From Melioribacter sp. (GTDB taxonomy: Bacteria; Bacteroidota; Ignavibacteria; Ignavibacteriales; Melioribacteraceae): a stretch of DNA of 64,000 nucleotides. How positions within the stretch are numbered: the first letter of the stretch is position 1; every line of letters begins with the position of its first letter. The position numbers and the translations under genes were made by a program. The DNA lies in contig PMDS01000037.1 of NCBI GenBank assembly GCA_003155655.1, forward strand, positions 1 to 64,000, given 5' to 3'. This document shows, one piece after another, positions 17,601-25,245 of this stretch. The notes beneath the pieces were generated by a model that searched no databases, was not told where the DNA came from, and saw nothing but the letters and a program-made list of their open reading frames with translations.

Positions 17601-17996
17601 ATCTGATCGAATGATCGTCGGTCTACCAGCTTCGCGGGGTAACGCAAAACTCATATTGTCAAGTTTTTCTCTTAACGAAAGCAGCGCAAACTTCATATCT
17701 GTACCCCATACAAAATCTAAAGATATAACGGATATCCCTTCTTTGGAGACAGAAGTTATTTTTTTTACACCGGCAACAGCAATTACTGCAGATTCAAGAG
17801 GTTCTGTAATTTGTTTCTCAACTTCTTCAGGAGTAGCATTGGGAAAAGTTGTCTGAACCATTAAGTGCGGAATGTTTACGTTTGGTAATAGATCGACACC
17901 CAGTTTTGTGAACACGAAAGCACAAAGTAATGCAATAGCACAAAAGAAAACTGTTATTGTAATTGGACGCCGTATGCTTAATGAGCTTATAGACAC
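14652..17996 (-). CDS. RND-family efflux permease, first gene of operon
   Basis: 1114 residues. GTG start at 17996 (MSISSLSIRRPITITVFF) with AGGGGA about ten bases upstream. RND architecture is complete: TM1, porter region with the phrase LGVDLLPNVNIPHLMVQTTF, TM4 with GMLLDNAIIVIENNTRYRDK, a cytoplasmic loop that is unusually long (about 500-600, with basic and aromatic stretches) before TM7, the second porter half, and TM10 with LVGIADNDAVVKVEF. TM4 again has Asp-Asn in place of Asp-Asp. The neighbouring adaptor follows by 40 bases. Paired permeases can form mixed trimers, as in MdtB/MdtC; whether these two do is unknown. Confidence 0.87.
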   Translation of the reverse strand: MSISSLSIRRPITITVFFCAIALLCAFVFTKLGVDLLPNVNIPHLMVQTTFPNATPEEVEKQITEPLESAVIAVAGVKKITSVSKEGISVISLDFVWGTDMKFALLSLREKLDNMSFALPREAGRPTIIRSDPSSSPIMTLVLALSSPTKGEASSSIKYQESRSEYIDHDSPQENIQRLIDLKEAGRVVFKRRLEQIEGVAQAIITGGLEREILIHVDPAKLYSLSLTYADIANALKSSNLNLPAGTIMKGLFRYSLRTLGEYKNVRDIEKTIIKKNRDGSSILVEDVATTKENFKEREGLTRFNGSEAVGILIYKQPDANTVTIAKAVRKALESLRKEYPDYNLLIVSDQSGFIENAISNVKQEIYYGGILAVIVLFFFLANIRHILIIGITIPASLVITILLLYLFNINFNIISLGGLAAGVGMLLDNAIIVIENNTRYRDKGLPNRVAVIQGTKEVTMPVVASTLTTIAVFLPLIFIRGIVSELFRDESLAIAFALTASIITALTLIPMLDSRESFKIFKDPEKYNKGFLVFDHPEERNVFKRIFFWVKLPFKVIFRSFFFVFVLFYIKTGKFLNEKLEFFFKIVDRMMKYLLEKYEILLEWSLENKKTVIAITLGLSALTVLATMNMKKEFIPKGAQEEFILEFEFPVGTSLRGNAALTSKIESSVLSIPHVKALVSNIGRVNEFDFINKEQITVNKTNFNVKLDSYENYYEVQDNLRKILSNLSGIKYNFKDVKNSYTMLISPSDNDIVIKIKNKDLDIAFNKAEQIVKKMNEGKIEGIKNIRLGLEKDAPEFSIKINREKCLAYGISVSFVAEQIKNMVQGSVATYFSDFDKKIGVNLRTPENDRNDIQIVLQNYIQNGNTKVKIKDLVDYKFGNNFSEIWREDQSRTMYIYASIQDAKLDDVVMKIEKVISDLPKAHDETILVGGVNEEITNAFSALYIALVISVLLMYMVLASEFESLLFPFIILFSVPLGLIGGILTLYVFGESISIISLLGLIILVGIADNDAVVKVEFIMRKREEGLSVHDAIVAAGHDRFRPIVMNTFTVVFGMIPMMIGIGAGTQLRISLSLAVVGGLLSSTFLTLTIIPVLYACMEKYSRKKPEKETTNH

Positions 17997-18320
17997 AGAA
18001 ATACATTCCCCTGTGCAATAAATAATGAATTAATTAAAATAATATTAATATTTTGAATAAGACTTTGCAAGTGTTACGTTAAAGAATTCGATTGTTGTAT
18101 TGACTTTTCGGTAGTCATGTTCCATAAATCTGTCCTTGACACCTATTTCTATATTGCATGAAAATAACATACAACGAACATATAGCCCACGTGTTCTATA
18201 GAGCAGAGTTTGGGTAAGGAGTATTCGCGGGGTTATTGTGAATTTAAAATAATGAAAATCGTTCTAAAAAGATATGCCTTGCTTGAAGCTAGAGGCTTGG
18301 AGCTAAAAGCTTGAAGCTAG
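17997..18320. other. Intergenic region upstream of RND operon
   Basis: No gene seen. The end next to the esterase gene (about 18280-18318) is a run of AGCTAGAGGC/AGCTTGAAGCTAG-like direct repeats that also occur near 3065, 44005 and 44785. The promoter of the RND operon must lie in 17997-18200; a TTGCAA and a TAATAT about 18 bases apart near 18070-18040 on the minus strand are possible, but weakly supported. Confidence 0.35.
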
Positions 18321-19331
18321 TTACTTCACTTTAAACACTCTATCCAAAAATCTTAGTATATAATTTGATGCTTCATCGAACCAGGGGTGAAACAGCCAGA
18401 ATGGGTGCGGCGTGTTTTGAATTGTATGTACTTCTGAATAAATATTATGCGTGTTCATCTTTCTAATCATTTCATCGCGTCCGGCATGAAAGCGGGGAAT
18501 TGAACTGTTAATAAAAAGTATTGGCGCAGTTTTTTCATTTACATAATTTATTGCAGATGCTTCAGTCCAGAGGTCTGGTCTTTCTTTATATGTTGCACCA
18601 AACCACATTGCACCCGCAGACGGTTTGCCCGGGATTGTATCTTTTCCGCTTTCGTCAGGGTCTGCCATATTCAACACTCCGTCAACATCAATTACAGCCT
18701 GTACATTGCTAGAGTGTTTAAAATACATACTGTAGGTCTCAAATTGCTCAAGACCGTTTGTTGTTCCAAGCAGCGCGGCTAACTGCCCGCCCGATGAACA
18801 TCCATACACAGCTATTTTGTTTGAATCAATATTGTACTTAGCAGCGTTTGCCCTCATCCATTTTACAGCGGTCTTTAAATCATTTACCGCCGCCGGGTAT
18901 AATGCCTCTATCGAAAGTCTGTACTCGACTGTTGCAGTAACATAACCATGCGAAGCTAAAAATTGAGCCATGGGAATTTCCATCTGCCTGTTGCCGGAAC
19001 GCCATCCTCCTCCGTGAACCAGGATTACGCCTGGATAACGTTTTCCTTTCTGCATTGGCGAAAATATATCCATGTGAAGTCCGCGGTCACCGTAAGATGT
19101 GTATATAATATCTTTTTGTTCAGCTACTCCATCCGGCAGTTTTGGAATTACAAGTTTTGCGAACGGAAATTGTTTGTAAACTTTTGAGGCTATGCTGCCT
19201 ATTGAAAAAGAAGTGTCTCTAGGAATTTCATTTTTTTGTTGAGCGAAAGTTCCTGCGCCAAGAACCAAAAGCAGTAAAAATATCTTTTTCAATTTAGTCT
19301 CAACATAATTATTCGCCGTCCGGCTCTTCAT
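18321..19331 (-). CDS. Secreted alpha/beta-hydrolase (BD-FAE/esterase-lipase family)
   Basis: 336 residues as drawn. A hydrophobic segment ending GAGTFAQ predicts a signal peptide, and the natural start may be the TTG at 19292 (MKKIFLLLLVLG), which would also remove a 23-base overlap with the upstream CDF gene. Catalytic features: oxyanion-hole HGGGW at 106-110, nucleophile elbow G-C-S-S-G with Ser179, and a late PHPFW (about His308) as likely catalytic histidine. This is the COG0657-like esterase group acting on acyl or feruloyl esters; substrate unknown. It is transcribed behind the CDF gene. Confidence 0.82.
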   Translation of the reverse strand: MKSRTANNYVETKLKKIFLLLLVLGAGTFAQQKNEIPRDTSFSIGSIASKVYKQFPFAKLVIPKLPDGVAEQKDIIYTSYGDRGLHMDIFSPMQKGKRYPGVILVHGGGWRSGNRQMEIPMAQFLASHGYVTATVEYRLSIEALYPAAVNDLKTAVKWMRANAAKYNIDSNKIAVYGCSSGGQLAALLGTTNGLEQFETYSMYFKHSSNVQAVIDVDGVLNMADPDESGKDTIPGKPSAGAMWFGATYKERPDLWTEASAINYVNEKTAPILFINSSIPRFHAGRDEMIRKMNTHNIYSEVHTIQNTPHPFWLFHPWFDEASNYILRFLDRVFKVK

Positions 19332-20184
19332 GCACCATCACTTTAACATTCTTAATCTTTGCAGTGATTGCTTCTTCGACCTTGTGAGAGATTGAATGAG
19401 CCTGATCAATTGTCATATTCTTATCAACATGAATATTCAATTCAACAAATTTATAGGGTCCGGATTCGCGCACTTTAATATCATGAAATTTTTTCACTTC
19501 AGATATTTCACTTACAATTCCAGAAATTTCATCATTTAAACCCAGGGGCGCCCTATCAACAAGAGCATTGAAAGATCTTTTACCCAGCCTGTAACTAACT
19601 GTTAATACTATTAAAGCAACTACAAGTGCGGCTACCGGATCGGCGTAATAAAAATGGAATGCAGCCCCGGCTAATCCAATCAATACAACAGATGAGCTCC
19701 ATACATCCGTTGAAAAATGAATTGCGTCGGCTTCCAGCGCCTGGCTGTCATGTTTTTTTGCAACTTTTAATAATGCCCGGGAACGGGTTACATCTATAAT
19801 TATTGAAATAATGATTACAGCAAAGCTCCATAAAGTAACCTCAATTTCGGTTCTTCCGGTGATCAAACGCTTAACTGCTTCATAAATGATCCATACACAG
19901 GTTACTACTAAAAGAAATGTCTCAACAAAAGCTGAATAATTTTCAATTTTACCATGACCAAATTGGTGTTCCTGATCGGCAGGTTTATCCGAATGTTTTA
20001 CCGCATACAAAGTAATAATAGCAGCAACCATATCAAGCGCTGAATGAAGCGCTTCTGAAAGTATTCCCAGGCTCCCGGTAAGTATTCCTATAACAAGTTT
20101 GAATGAAGTGAGGAATACCGCTGCAATCACTGATGTTATTGCAATATTTTCTTTCTCTTTTGTTGCTATTGCAGGAAGACTCAT
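19309..20184 (-). CDS. Cation diffusion facilitator (CDF) metal exporter
   Basis: 291 residues. Six membrane helices, with the zinc/cobalt/iron site visible in TM2 (SEALHSALDMVAA, HxxxD) and TM5 (EADAIHFSTDVWSS, HxxxD), the HGKIENY motif in the TM2-TM3 loop, and a cytoplasmic C-terminal domain from about 205 to 291 carrying HDIKVRESGPYKFVELNIHV. CDF proteins exchange divalent metal for protons across the inner membrane. The H/D pattern suits Zn or Fe/Co transport; the exact metal cannot be told. It overlaps the following esterase by 23 bases if that gene's ATG is used. Confidence 0.9.
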   Translation of the reverse strand: MSLPAIATKEKENIAITSVIAAVFLTSFKLVIGILTGSLGILSEALHSALDMVAAIITLYAVKHSDKPADQEHQFGHGKIENYSAFVETFLLVVTCVWIIYEAVKRLITGRTEIEVTLWSFAVIIISIIIDVTRSRALLKVAKKHDSQALEADAIHFSTDVWSSSVVLIGLAGAAFHFYYADPVAALVVALIVLTVSYRLGKRSFNALVDRAPLGLNDEISGIVSEISEVKKFHDIKVRESGPYKFVELNIHVDKNMTIDQAHSISHKVEEAITAKIKNVKVMVHEEPDGE

Positions 20185-20341
20185 ATTTAAATACCAAAAT
20201 AGGGTTATCTATGAGTAAAATTAAGGATTTTTATCTTAAAAGCGATATTGTTTCCAGCATACTTTGGGTCACTTTTTAGATAATAATTGTTGATTTATTC
20301 AATTCAACAATATATTGTTGAATAGCTAAATTTTTAGAAAT

Positions 20342-20863
20342 ATGCCTACTAATGGAATAAATAGTGATCCTTCTTTTGTTGAGTCAATTCGTTTAGGTTC
20401 CGGAGCCGGAAGTATCAGCAAAATAAATGCATCCAGGCTTCAGCAGGATGAAAAAGTATTCCAGAAATCCCTGTCTCAAGAACAAAAAAATACAATTGTA
20501 TCTGAAAAGTTAGAGCAAAATCAAACTGTTCAGTCTTATAATTTACGATTACAGCAGAACACACCGGCTGCTCAAATTCTTGAAACAATTACTCCTTACA
20601 ACGACGTTCAGAAATTCAAGGGTTTTAAAAGCAATTCCGACAGTTTTAATAATTCCACTAAACGTAAAAAAACTATCTGCGAAGAACAATTGGATGATTC
20701 TTCCATAGAGAACGGGTTCTACATGGTTGTTAATGACAACGGTTCAAATAAATCATTAAAACAATTGAAAGACAACGTTGATCTCTGGAGAGAAAAAATA
20801 AATAATAAATATCATACAGGATTTTTCAAAGAACCGGGAACATTAGTTAATACATTAGCCTAA
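20342..20863 (+). CDS. Uncharacterised Asn/Gln/Ser-rich protein
   Basis: 173 residues, no signal peptide or membrane segment. Polar and low in aromatic residues, with Q-rich stretches (SLSQEQKNTIVSEKLEQNQT). I do not recognise a family. Its 3' end meets the convergent small gene at 20868 with four bases between. It lies near two small paralogous genes that share a similar style, so it may belong to the same unknown function. Coding is supported by an uninterrupted frame with normal composition, without homology I can name. Confidence 0.5.
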   Translation: MPTNGINSDPSFVESIRLGSGAGSISKINASRLQQDEKVFQKSLSQEQKNTIVSEKLEQNQTVQSYNLRLQQNTPAAQILETITPYNDVQKFKGFKSNSDSFNNSTKRKKTICEEQLDDSSIENGFYMVVNDNGSNKSLKQLKDNVDLWREKINNKYHTGFFKEPGTLVNTLA

Positions 20864-20867
20864 CTTT

Positions 20868-21206
20868 TTATATCCCTTCAGTCCAATCATCTACAAGTTC
20901 ATTAACCAAATATAGCTTTTCGCTTGTTCCTTCTTTCTCAACAGACTCACATTCAACAACTCCATAATTAAGCAGTTCGTAAAGCATTCCTAAAAATTCA
21001 TCTTTCTCGCTATCATTAAGATCGCTAAGATCAAAATTAGCGCACTGACCTGAATTTAAAAATAATTCAAATTTTTTAAATGCCTTTGCCGAATGAGGAG
21101 TTTCTATAGGTTCTTCTTCCGGAGAAATAAACTCCGGGTGATCAGCTTTGCCGGAGTGATCAATAAGAACGTACTGAAAAAAATCTATGCTTTTAACCAA
21201 ATTCAT
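20868..21206 (-). CDS. Uncharacterised small acidic protein, paralogue of 21274-21654
   Basis: 112 residues. From SAKAFKKFELFLNSGQ onward it aligns with the neighbour's TSKAFSNVDKFLNLGSSD, then LSDLNDSEKDEFLGMLYELL with LSKMNKSEKEEFIKMVASLA, and both close with a conserved acidic/aromatic tail. The two genes are a tandem duplication, diverged in the first 35 residues. No known domain recognised; no signal peptide. Confidence 0.55.
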   Translation of the reverse strand: MNLVKSIDFFQYVLIDHSGKADHPEFISPEEEPIETPHSAKAFKKFELFLNSGQCANFDLSDLNDSEKDEFLGMLYELLNYGVVECESVEKEGTSEKLYLVNELVDDWTEGI

Positions 21207-21273
21207 TTTTATAACTCTTTTAATTTTATTATCGAAGATTCCGGCAAATTTTTGAATTAAAACGGCTTATTTA

Positions 21274-21654
21274 TCAATTTGTTTCTTTGCTTTTAATTTC
21301 CCTATCCTTATAAAGTTTTGCCCCTTTAATTCTTTCATCGCCAATTTCAGTTTCAATAAAATGTTTTTCCCTCTGATTATTCACTTCAAGTTCTTCGTAT
21401 CCTACAATTCCCTTTTTTGCTAAGGATGCTACCATTTTTATAAATTCTTCTTTCTCGCTCTTGTTCATCTTGCTAAGATCAAGCCTGTCGCTGCTGCCAA
21501 GATTAAGAAATTTATCCACGTTTGAAAAGGCTTTGGAAGTGTTTGAAATTTTTATTGAATCTTTTGGACCCGGTTCGTTTTTAACTTTTTTTGCCTGGTC
21601 TTGTTCAGCAGAAAATAAATTTGAAATGCCGTTTACCCGGTCTATAGAGTTCAT
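21274..21654 (-). CDS. Uncharacterised small protein, paralogue of 20868-21206
   Basis: 126 residues, charged, cytosolic-looking. N-terminal MNSIDRVNGISNLFS and a KDSIKIS stretch are faintly like FlgM-type anti-sigma proteins, but I do not rely on this. The middle (about 38-75) and the C-terminal EIGDERIKGAKLYKDRE region are shared or related with the gene at 20868. The order on the minus strand is this gene first, then 20868 after 67 bases, so cotranscription is likely. Confidence 0.55.
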   Translation of the reverse strand: MNSIDRVNGISNLFSAEQDQAKKVKNEPGPKDSIKISNTSKAFSNVDKFLNLGSSDRLDLSKMNKSEKEEFIKMVASLAKKGIVGYEELEVNNQREKHFIETEIGDERIKGAKLYKDREIKSKETN

Positions 21655-21771
21655 AAAGAATATTTTTCTTTATTATCGAAAAGTTGAGAAAAAAATTAAT
21701 CTACATGAATTGTTTAAGATCACAATACCTGGAGTTGATGTTCGGTTTTAATTGGGGAAGTTTGTTAACAA

Positions 21772-21808
21772 AAAAGCCGTTCCGAAAATAAAATCCGGGA
21801 CGGCTTTT
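21772..21808 (-). terminator. Rho-independent terminator of the hdr/flx operon
   Basis: Read on the minus strand, GCCGTCCC and GGAACGGC arms flank a loop of about 13 bases and are followed by a run of six T. It begins 18 bases after the flxA stop codon, so it should end transcription of the seven-gene operon. Confidence 0.8.
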
Positions 21809-21826
21809 ACTTAATAGTTTGTGCGA

Positions 21827-22666
21827 TCAATATTCCTGCGGCAGCTCCTTCATTTGAGCATAAGTAAAAACCGGACCGTCTTTACAAACGTAAACATTGC
21901 CAACATTACAGCGACCGCATTTACCCAGCCCGCATTTCATCCTATTCTCAAGAGTTGTAATAATATTTTCTTCTGCAAAGCCAAGTTTTTGCAAAACAGG
22001 TATCGTAAATTTTATCATAATTGGAGGACCGCAAACAATAGCAACAGTATTTTCAGCTTTAGGTGCAACTTTTTCAACTATTGCAGGGACAAAACCAATT
22101 TCACCATCCCAATCCGGTACTTCTCCGCCTGGATCCACTGTAACAACAGTTTTAATGTCTTTCCTTTCTTTCCATTCTTTCAATTCACGTTTGTAAACCA
22201 AATCATTAAAAGAACGTGCACCGTAAATAATTGTGACGTCTTTAAAATCATTTCTTAGATCAAGTGTATTCCAGATAACGCAGCGCACAGGCGCCAGGCC
22301 AATTCCGCCGGCAATGAAAACAACATTTTTGCCTTTCATTTCTTCAACCGGGAAATAATTTCCGTATGGACCGCGGAAGCCAACTGAATCGCCTACTCTT
22401 AATCTTGTTAACGCGGTTGTTACTTTTCCAATCTGCTTGAAAGAACATTCAATATATTCTGAACGGGTAGGCGATGAGGCAATACAAAAGGTGGATTCAC
22501 CTTCTCCAAATACGCCATATTCACCAAACTGTCCCGCTTTAAAAGAAAAACTCTTTGCAGTGCTTTCATTTTTGAATTTTAAACGAAACGTTTTAGTATC
22601 CGAAGTTTCCTGAACAATGTCGGTTATTTCCATCATTTCAGGTTTGTAAATATTTGATCCGCTCAT
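21827..22666 (-). CDS. flxA: FlxA-like NAD(P)/FAD oxidoreductase subunit with C-terminal [2Fe-2S] site
   Basis: 279 residues from the ATG at 22666 (AGGA upstream; a TTG at 22684 is the longer opening). Ferredoxin-NADP-reductase fold: FAD domain (KAGQFGEYGVFG, about 46-58), NAD domain (VVFIAGGIGLAPVRCVI at about 108-124, VAIVCGPPIMIK at about 211-222), and a C-terminal iron-sulfur motif C-x4-C-x2-C-x7-C (CGLGKCGRC, then a fourth Cys). This subunit oxidises NADH in the FlxABCD-HdrABC complex. It resembles PyrK, sulfhydrogenase gamma and AsrB proteins too, but its place behind flxBCD and hdrABC decides the call. It ends the operon ahead of the terminator at 21772. Confidence 0.85.
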   Translation of the reverse strand: MSGSNIYKPEMMEITDIVQETSDTKTFRLKFKNESTAKSFSFKAGQFGEYGVFGEGESTFCIASSPTRSEYIECSFKQIGKVTTALTRLRVGDSVGFRGPYGNYFPVEEMKGKNVVFIAGGIGLAPVRCVIWNTLDLRNDFKDVTIIYGARSFNDLVYKRELKEWKERKDIKTVVTVDPGGEVPDWDGEIGFVPAIVEKVAPKAENTVAIVCGPPIMIKFTIPVLQKLGFAEENIITTLENRMKCGLGKCGRCNVGNVYVCKDGPVFTYAQMKELPQEY

Positions 22667-22702
22667 ATTAATTTCCTGTTTCAAAAACTTTTAGATTAAC
22701 TT

Positions 22703-23725
22703 TTATGCCAACGAATTTATTTCAGCAACAACTTCTGCAATGTCAATACCAACCGGGCAGCCGCGTGAACATCTTCCGCAGCCTGTACAGAGTACCTCAT
22801 CAAATTTATCCTGGTAATATTTAAACTTGTGTGCAATGCGCTGGCGGTATCTTTTACCCTGCGTCTCTCGCGGATTATGACCGGATCCATGAAGAGTAAA
22901 CAATCCAAACTGGCATGCATCCCAGTTTTTCATTCTTCTTCCGCTGGAATAATCACATTCTTCATCAACAATATCAAAGCAATGGCATACCGGGCAAGCA
23001 AATGCACACTGCCCGCAGCCTACACAAATATCGCCGACGTTATCAAAAATTTTATGCTCAAAATTATTTGTCAGCCATTCACTGACTTTGCTTGTTTCAA
23101 ATCTTTTTTCCGGGTTTTTAATCTTCGAAAGAATTTCTTTGGATTTTGCCTGATTACCATCACTTAAATACTTTTGATATGGCTGAATAAATTCCTTTCC
23201 CCTTTCAGTAACAATCTGTAAGGCAAAATTCTTTTCATCAAGCGGAACAAGGAAAAGATCAGAACCTTTTTCTGTTACCGGACTTAGCCCTACGGAAGTG
23301 CAGAAGCAAAATTTATCCTGGTAATTGCACGCAACACCAATTACTATTGAACCCTCTGCCCGCTCATTAAAAAATTTATCTTTATAATCCCAATTGAAAA
23401 CTTTACTCATAATTTCAATCGAGCGCGCATCGCACGGCTTTGCGCCAAGAAAAACTAATTTTTGTCGGGGTAAAGCAGGTTCAACAATATCAAATTCATC
23501 TTTCTTATTCTTGTAATAAATAATTGGTTCTGTCTTTGCAAAAACAAATTCCTTATAAGAAATATTTGAGGGAATATTTTTACTATTAACAACTATATCT
23601 TTTGCACCGGTAATTCTTTTCCAGTTTATCTCTTTGCTATCCTGTCCAATTACAATGTGATTATCTTTTATCAAATCATTTACAAAGAAACTCAAATTAT
23701 CCAGGCTGATTATTTTTTCTTCCAT
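22703..23725 (-). CDS. flxB: FlxB-like 4Fe-4S electron-transfer subunit
   Basis: 340 residues from the ATG at 23725, which has GAGG five bases upstream (a TTG at 23755 is the longest frame). The N-terminal two thirds resemble AsrA and hydrogenase beta-type subunits (GAKPCDARSI at about 95-103). Two ferredoxin motifs follow: Cys234/237/240/244 (CVGCGQCAFAC) and Cys313/316/319/323 (CTGCGRCSRGC). It should pass electrons between the flavin subunit FlxA and FlxC/FlxD. The gap to flxC (139 bases) holds a perfect palindrome at 23759-23774. Confidence 0.82.
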   Translation of the reverse strand: MEEKIISLDNLSFFVNDLIKDNHIVIGQDSKEINWKRITGAKDIVVNSKNIPSNISYKEFVFAKTEPIIYYKNKKDEFDIVEPALPRQKLVFLGAKPCDARSIEIMSKVFNWDYKDKFFNERAEGSIVIGVACNYQDKFCFCTSVGLSPVTEKGSDLFLVPLDEKNFALQIVTERGKEFIQPYQKYLSDGNQAKSKEILSKIKNPEKRFETSKVSEWLTNNFEHKIFDNVGDICVGCGQCAFACPVCHCFDIVDEECDYSSGRRMKNWDACQFGLFTLHGSGHNPRETQGKRYRQRIAHKFKYYQDKFDEVLCTGCGRCSRGCPVGIDIAEVVAEINSLA

Positions 23726-23758
23726 TTTTTCCTCTTTAAATTCTGAGTCCCGCAAACT

Positions 23759-23774
23759 TGCCTACCGGTAGGCA
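23759..23774. repeat. 16-bp perfect palindrome in the flxC-flxB gap
   Basis: TGCCTACCGGTAGGCA. A relative with one changed base pair occurs at about 45311-45326 (TGCCTACCGGCAGGCA), and looser versions at 42755, 43113 and 44050. It is part of a dispersed G+C-rich palindrome family in an AT-rich genome. Confidence 0.6.
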
Positions 23775-23864
23775 GGGCGGGATGAAGAATCTCAACTTTT
23801 ATTTAATCATCCAGAACTGCGTCCGGGATAACCCGCTAGCCTTAGCATCGCTAAAGTCAGCTCG

Positions 23865-24731
23865 TCATTTTATGAAATCCTCATTATCATTCAAATTATA
23901 CGTTCCAACCAAAGTTGGCGTATCCAGACCCATGCCTGCTACGAAATCAAATTCTTTCTTAGCAACCATTCCCATTTTTCTATTAAGCAGTGAAAGCGGA
24001 ATTTCGGCAGGGCAGGCTCTTTCACATTCATTGCAGCCAATACATCTGCCGGCAAGGTGAAATGCTCTAATTATATTCCATGAAAAATTTCCACGCGTGT
24101 GGGCGCTGCTTTCAATCCACCGTGGAACAGTTTTATCTGCAATGCATCTTTCACAATAACAAAGCGGGCAAGCCTGACGGCATGCATAACATTTAACGCA
24201 TCTTTCAAATTCATCTTCCCAAAAATCCCAGCGTTCTCCGGCAGACATTGCATCAAGTTTCTGCATTAAAACAAAATTCTTATCTTCTCTTTTTGGCAAA
24301 TCTTCAAGCGTTCCAAGCAAAGTATGATAAAGCAGCGGAGTACGAACGCTGCAGTTAAGGCACTTTGTTGCTATAGTTTCTGCACTGAAATCCTGTCCTA
24401 ATTCCGAAACAACACCGTTGCAATTCATCCCAATTATATATACATCATCTTTATTGACCTGATTTTCCTGAATCAACTGGACAATTGCCTTTACATCACA
24501 TCCTTTTGCAACAATACCAACAACGCCAGTACGTCTAAATTCTTTGCGCGTTAAGTACAGTGCAAGATTGTTAACACAATATTTATTGAATACAAGTTTC
24601 TCAGCATCTTCTGCAGTACGAGCGATGAAAGGTTTTGTTCTATCTGGGGTTGTGCTTTCTATATAGCCAATTACAACTTTAACAGTTCCATTCGTCAAGA
24701 GTTCTTTTGCTTTTGCTCTAAGCTCATTCAT
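23865..24731 (-). CDS. flxC: FlxC-like 4Fe-4S subunit (F420 hydrogenase beta-like)
   Basis: 288 residues. The first 150 residues resemble the N-terminal half of coenzyme F420 hydrogenase/dehydrogenase beta proteins (VVGIVAKGCDVKAIVQLI, about 70-87). Then come two cluster motifs: Cys178/181/184/188 (CVKCYACRQAC), extra cysteines at 191/193/196, and Cys230/233/236/240 (CIGCNECERAC). The start overlaps the end of flxD by eight bases, indicating translational coupling. Role: electron relay within the bifurcating complex. No F420-specific residues can be claimed. Confidence 0.82.
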   Translation of the reverse strand: MNELRAKAKELLTNGTVKVVIGYIESTTPDRTKPFIARTAEDAEKLVFNKYCVNNLALYLTRKEFRRTGVVGIVAKGCDVKAIVQLIQENQVNKDDVYIIGMNCNGVVSELGQDFSAETIATKCLNCSVRTPLLYHTLLGTLEDLPKREDKNFVLMQKLDAMSAGERWDFWEDEFERCVKCYACRQACPLCYCERCIADKTVPRWIESSAHTRGNFSWNIIRAFHLAGRCIGCNECERACPAEIPLSLLNRKMGMVAKKEFDFVAGMGLDTPTLVGTYNLNDNEDFIK

Positions 24732-25173
24732 GAATTACAAACTCCTTATTTATTTTTGCGTACCTGGTGAATGGACCTTTCTCTTTAACTTTGTTTACGA
24801 CTTCAGTAACTACATCAACGAATTTTTTCCCTTCGGAAGCGGATACCCAGGAAAAATGCACTCTAGATGAATCAATCCCTACAAAATCCAGCAGCTGCCT
24901 GAACAAGATCCATCTTCTGCGTGCATGAAAATTTCCTGTATTGTAATGGCAGTCGTTTGGGTGGCATCCGGAAATTAAAACTCCATCAGCGCCCTTCTCA
25001 AATGCTTTGATAAGGAATACCGGGTCAATTCTTCCCGTGCACGGCACTCTTATCATTTTGATATCGGCAGAGTATTTTAGTCTTGAAGTTCCAGCAAGAT
25101 CTGCACCTGTATACGTACACCAGTTACAAACAAAAGCCGCTATTTTAGGTTCAAATTGTTTTTCTTCTTCCAT
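24724..25173 (-). CDS. flxD: FlxD/MvhD-family [2Fe-2S] electron-transfer subunit
   Basis: 149 residues, the size of MvhD. Cysteines at 16/19 (VCNWCTYTGAD), 45 (VPCTGRID) and 70/75 (SGCHPNDCHYNTGN) match the MvhD signature and give the [2Fe-2S] cluster that links the electron-input module to HdrA. GGA lies seven bases before the ATG. It follows hdrA by 72 bases and overlaps flxC, so it joins the two halves of the operon physically as the protein does functionally. Confidence 0.9.
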   Translation of the reverse strand: MEEEKQFEPKIAAFVCNWCTYTGADLAGTSRLKYSADIKMIRVPCTGRIDPVFLIKAFEKGADGVLISGCHPNDCHYNTGNFHARRRWILFRQLLDFVGIDSSRVHFSWVSASEGKKFVDVVTEVVNKVKEKGPFTRYAKINKEFVIHE

Positions 25174-25245
25174 GTTCTTTCCTTATTAACGCTTTCTTCA
25201 ATTCCTCTATCTATAAAAGGAGAAATATTGAAGAAGTGCTATATA

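Noticed and set aside
21821-22258. Open frames opposite flxA
   Set aside because: Antisense to a clear protein gene with all its cofactor motifs; shadow frames.
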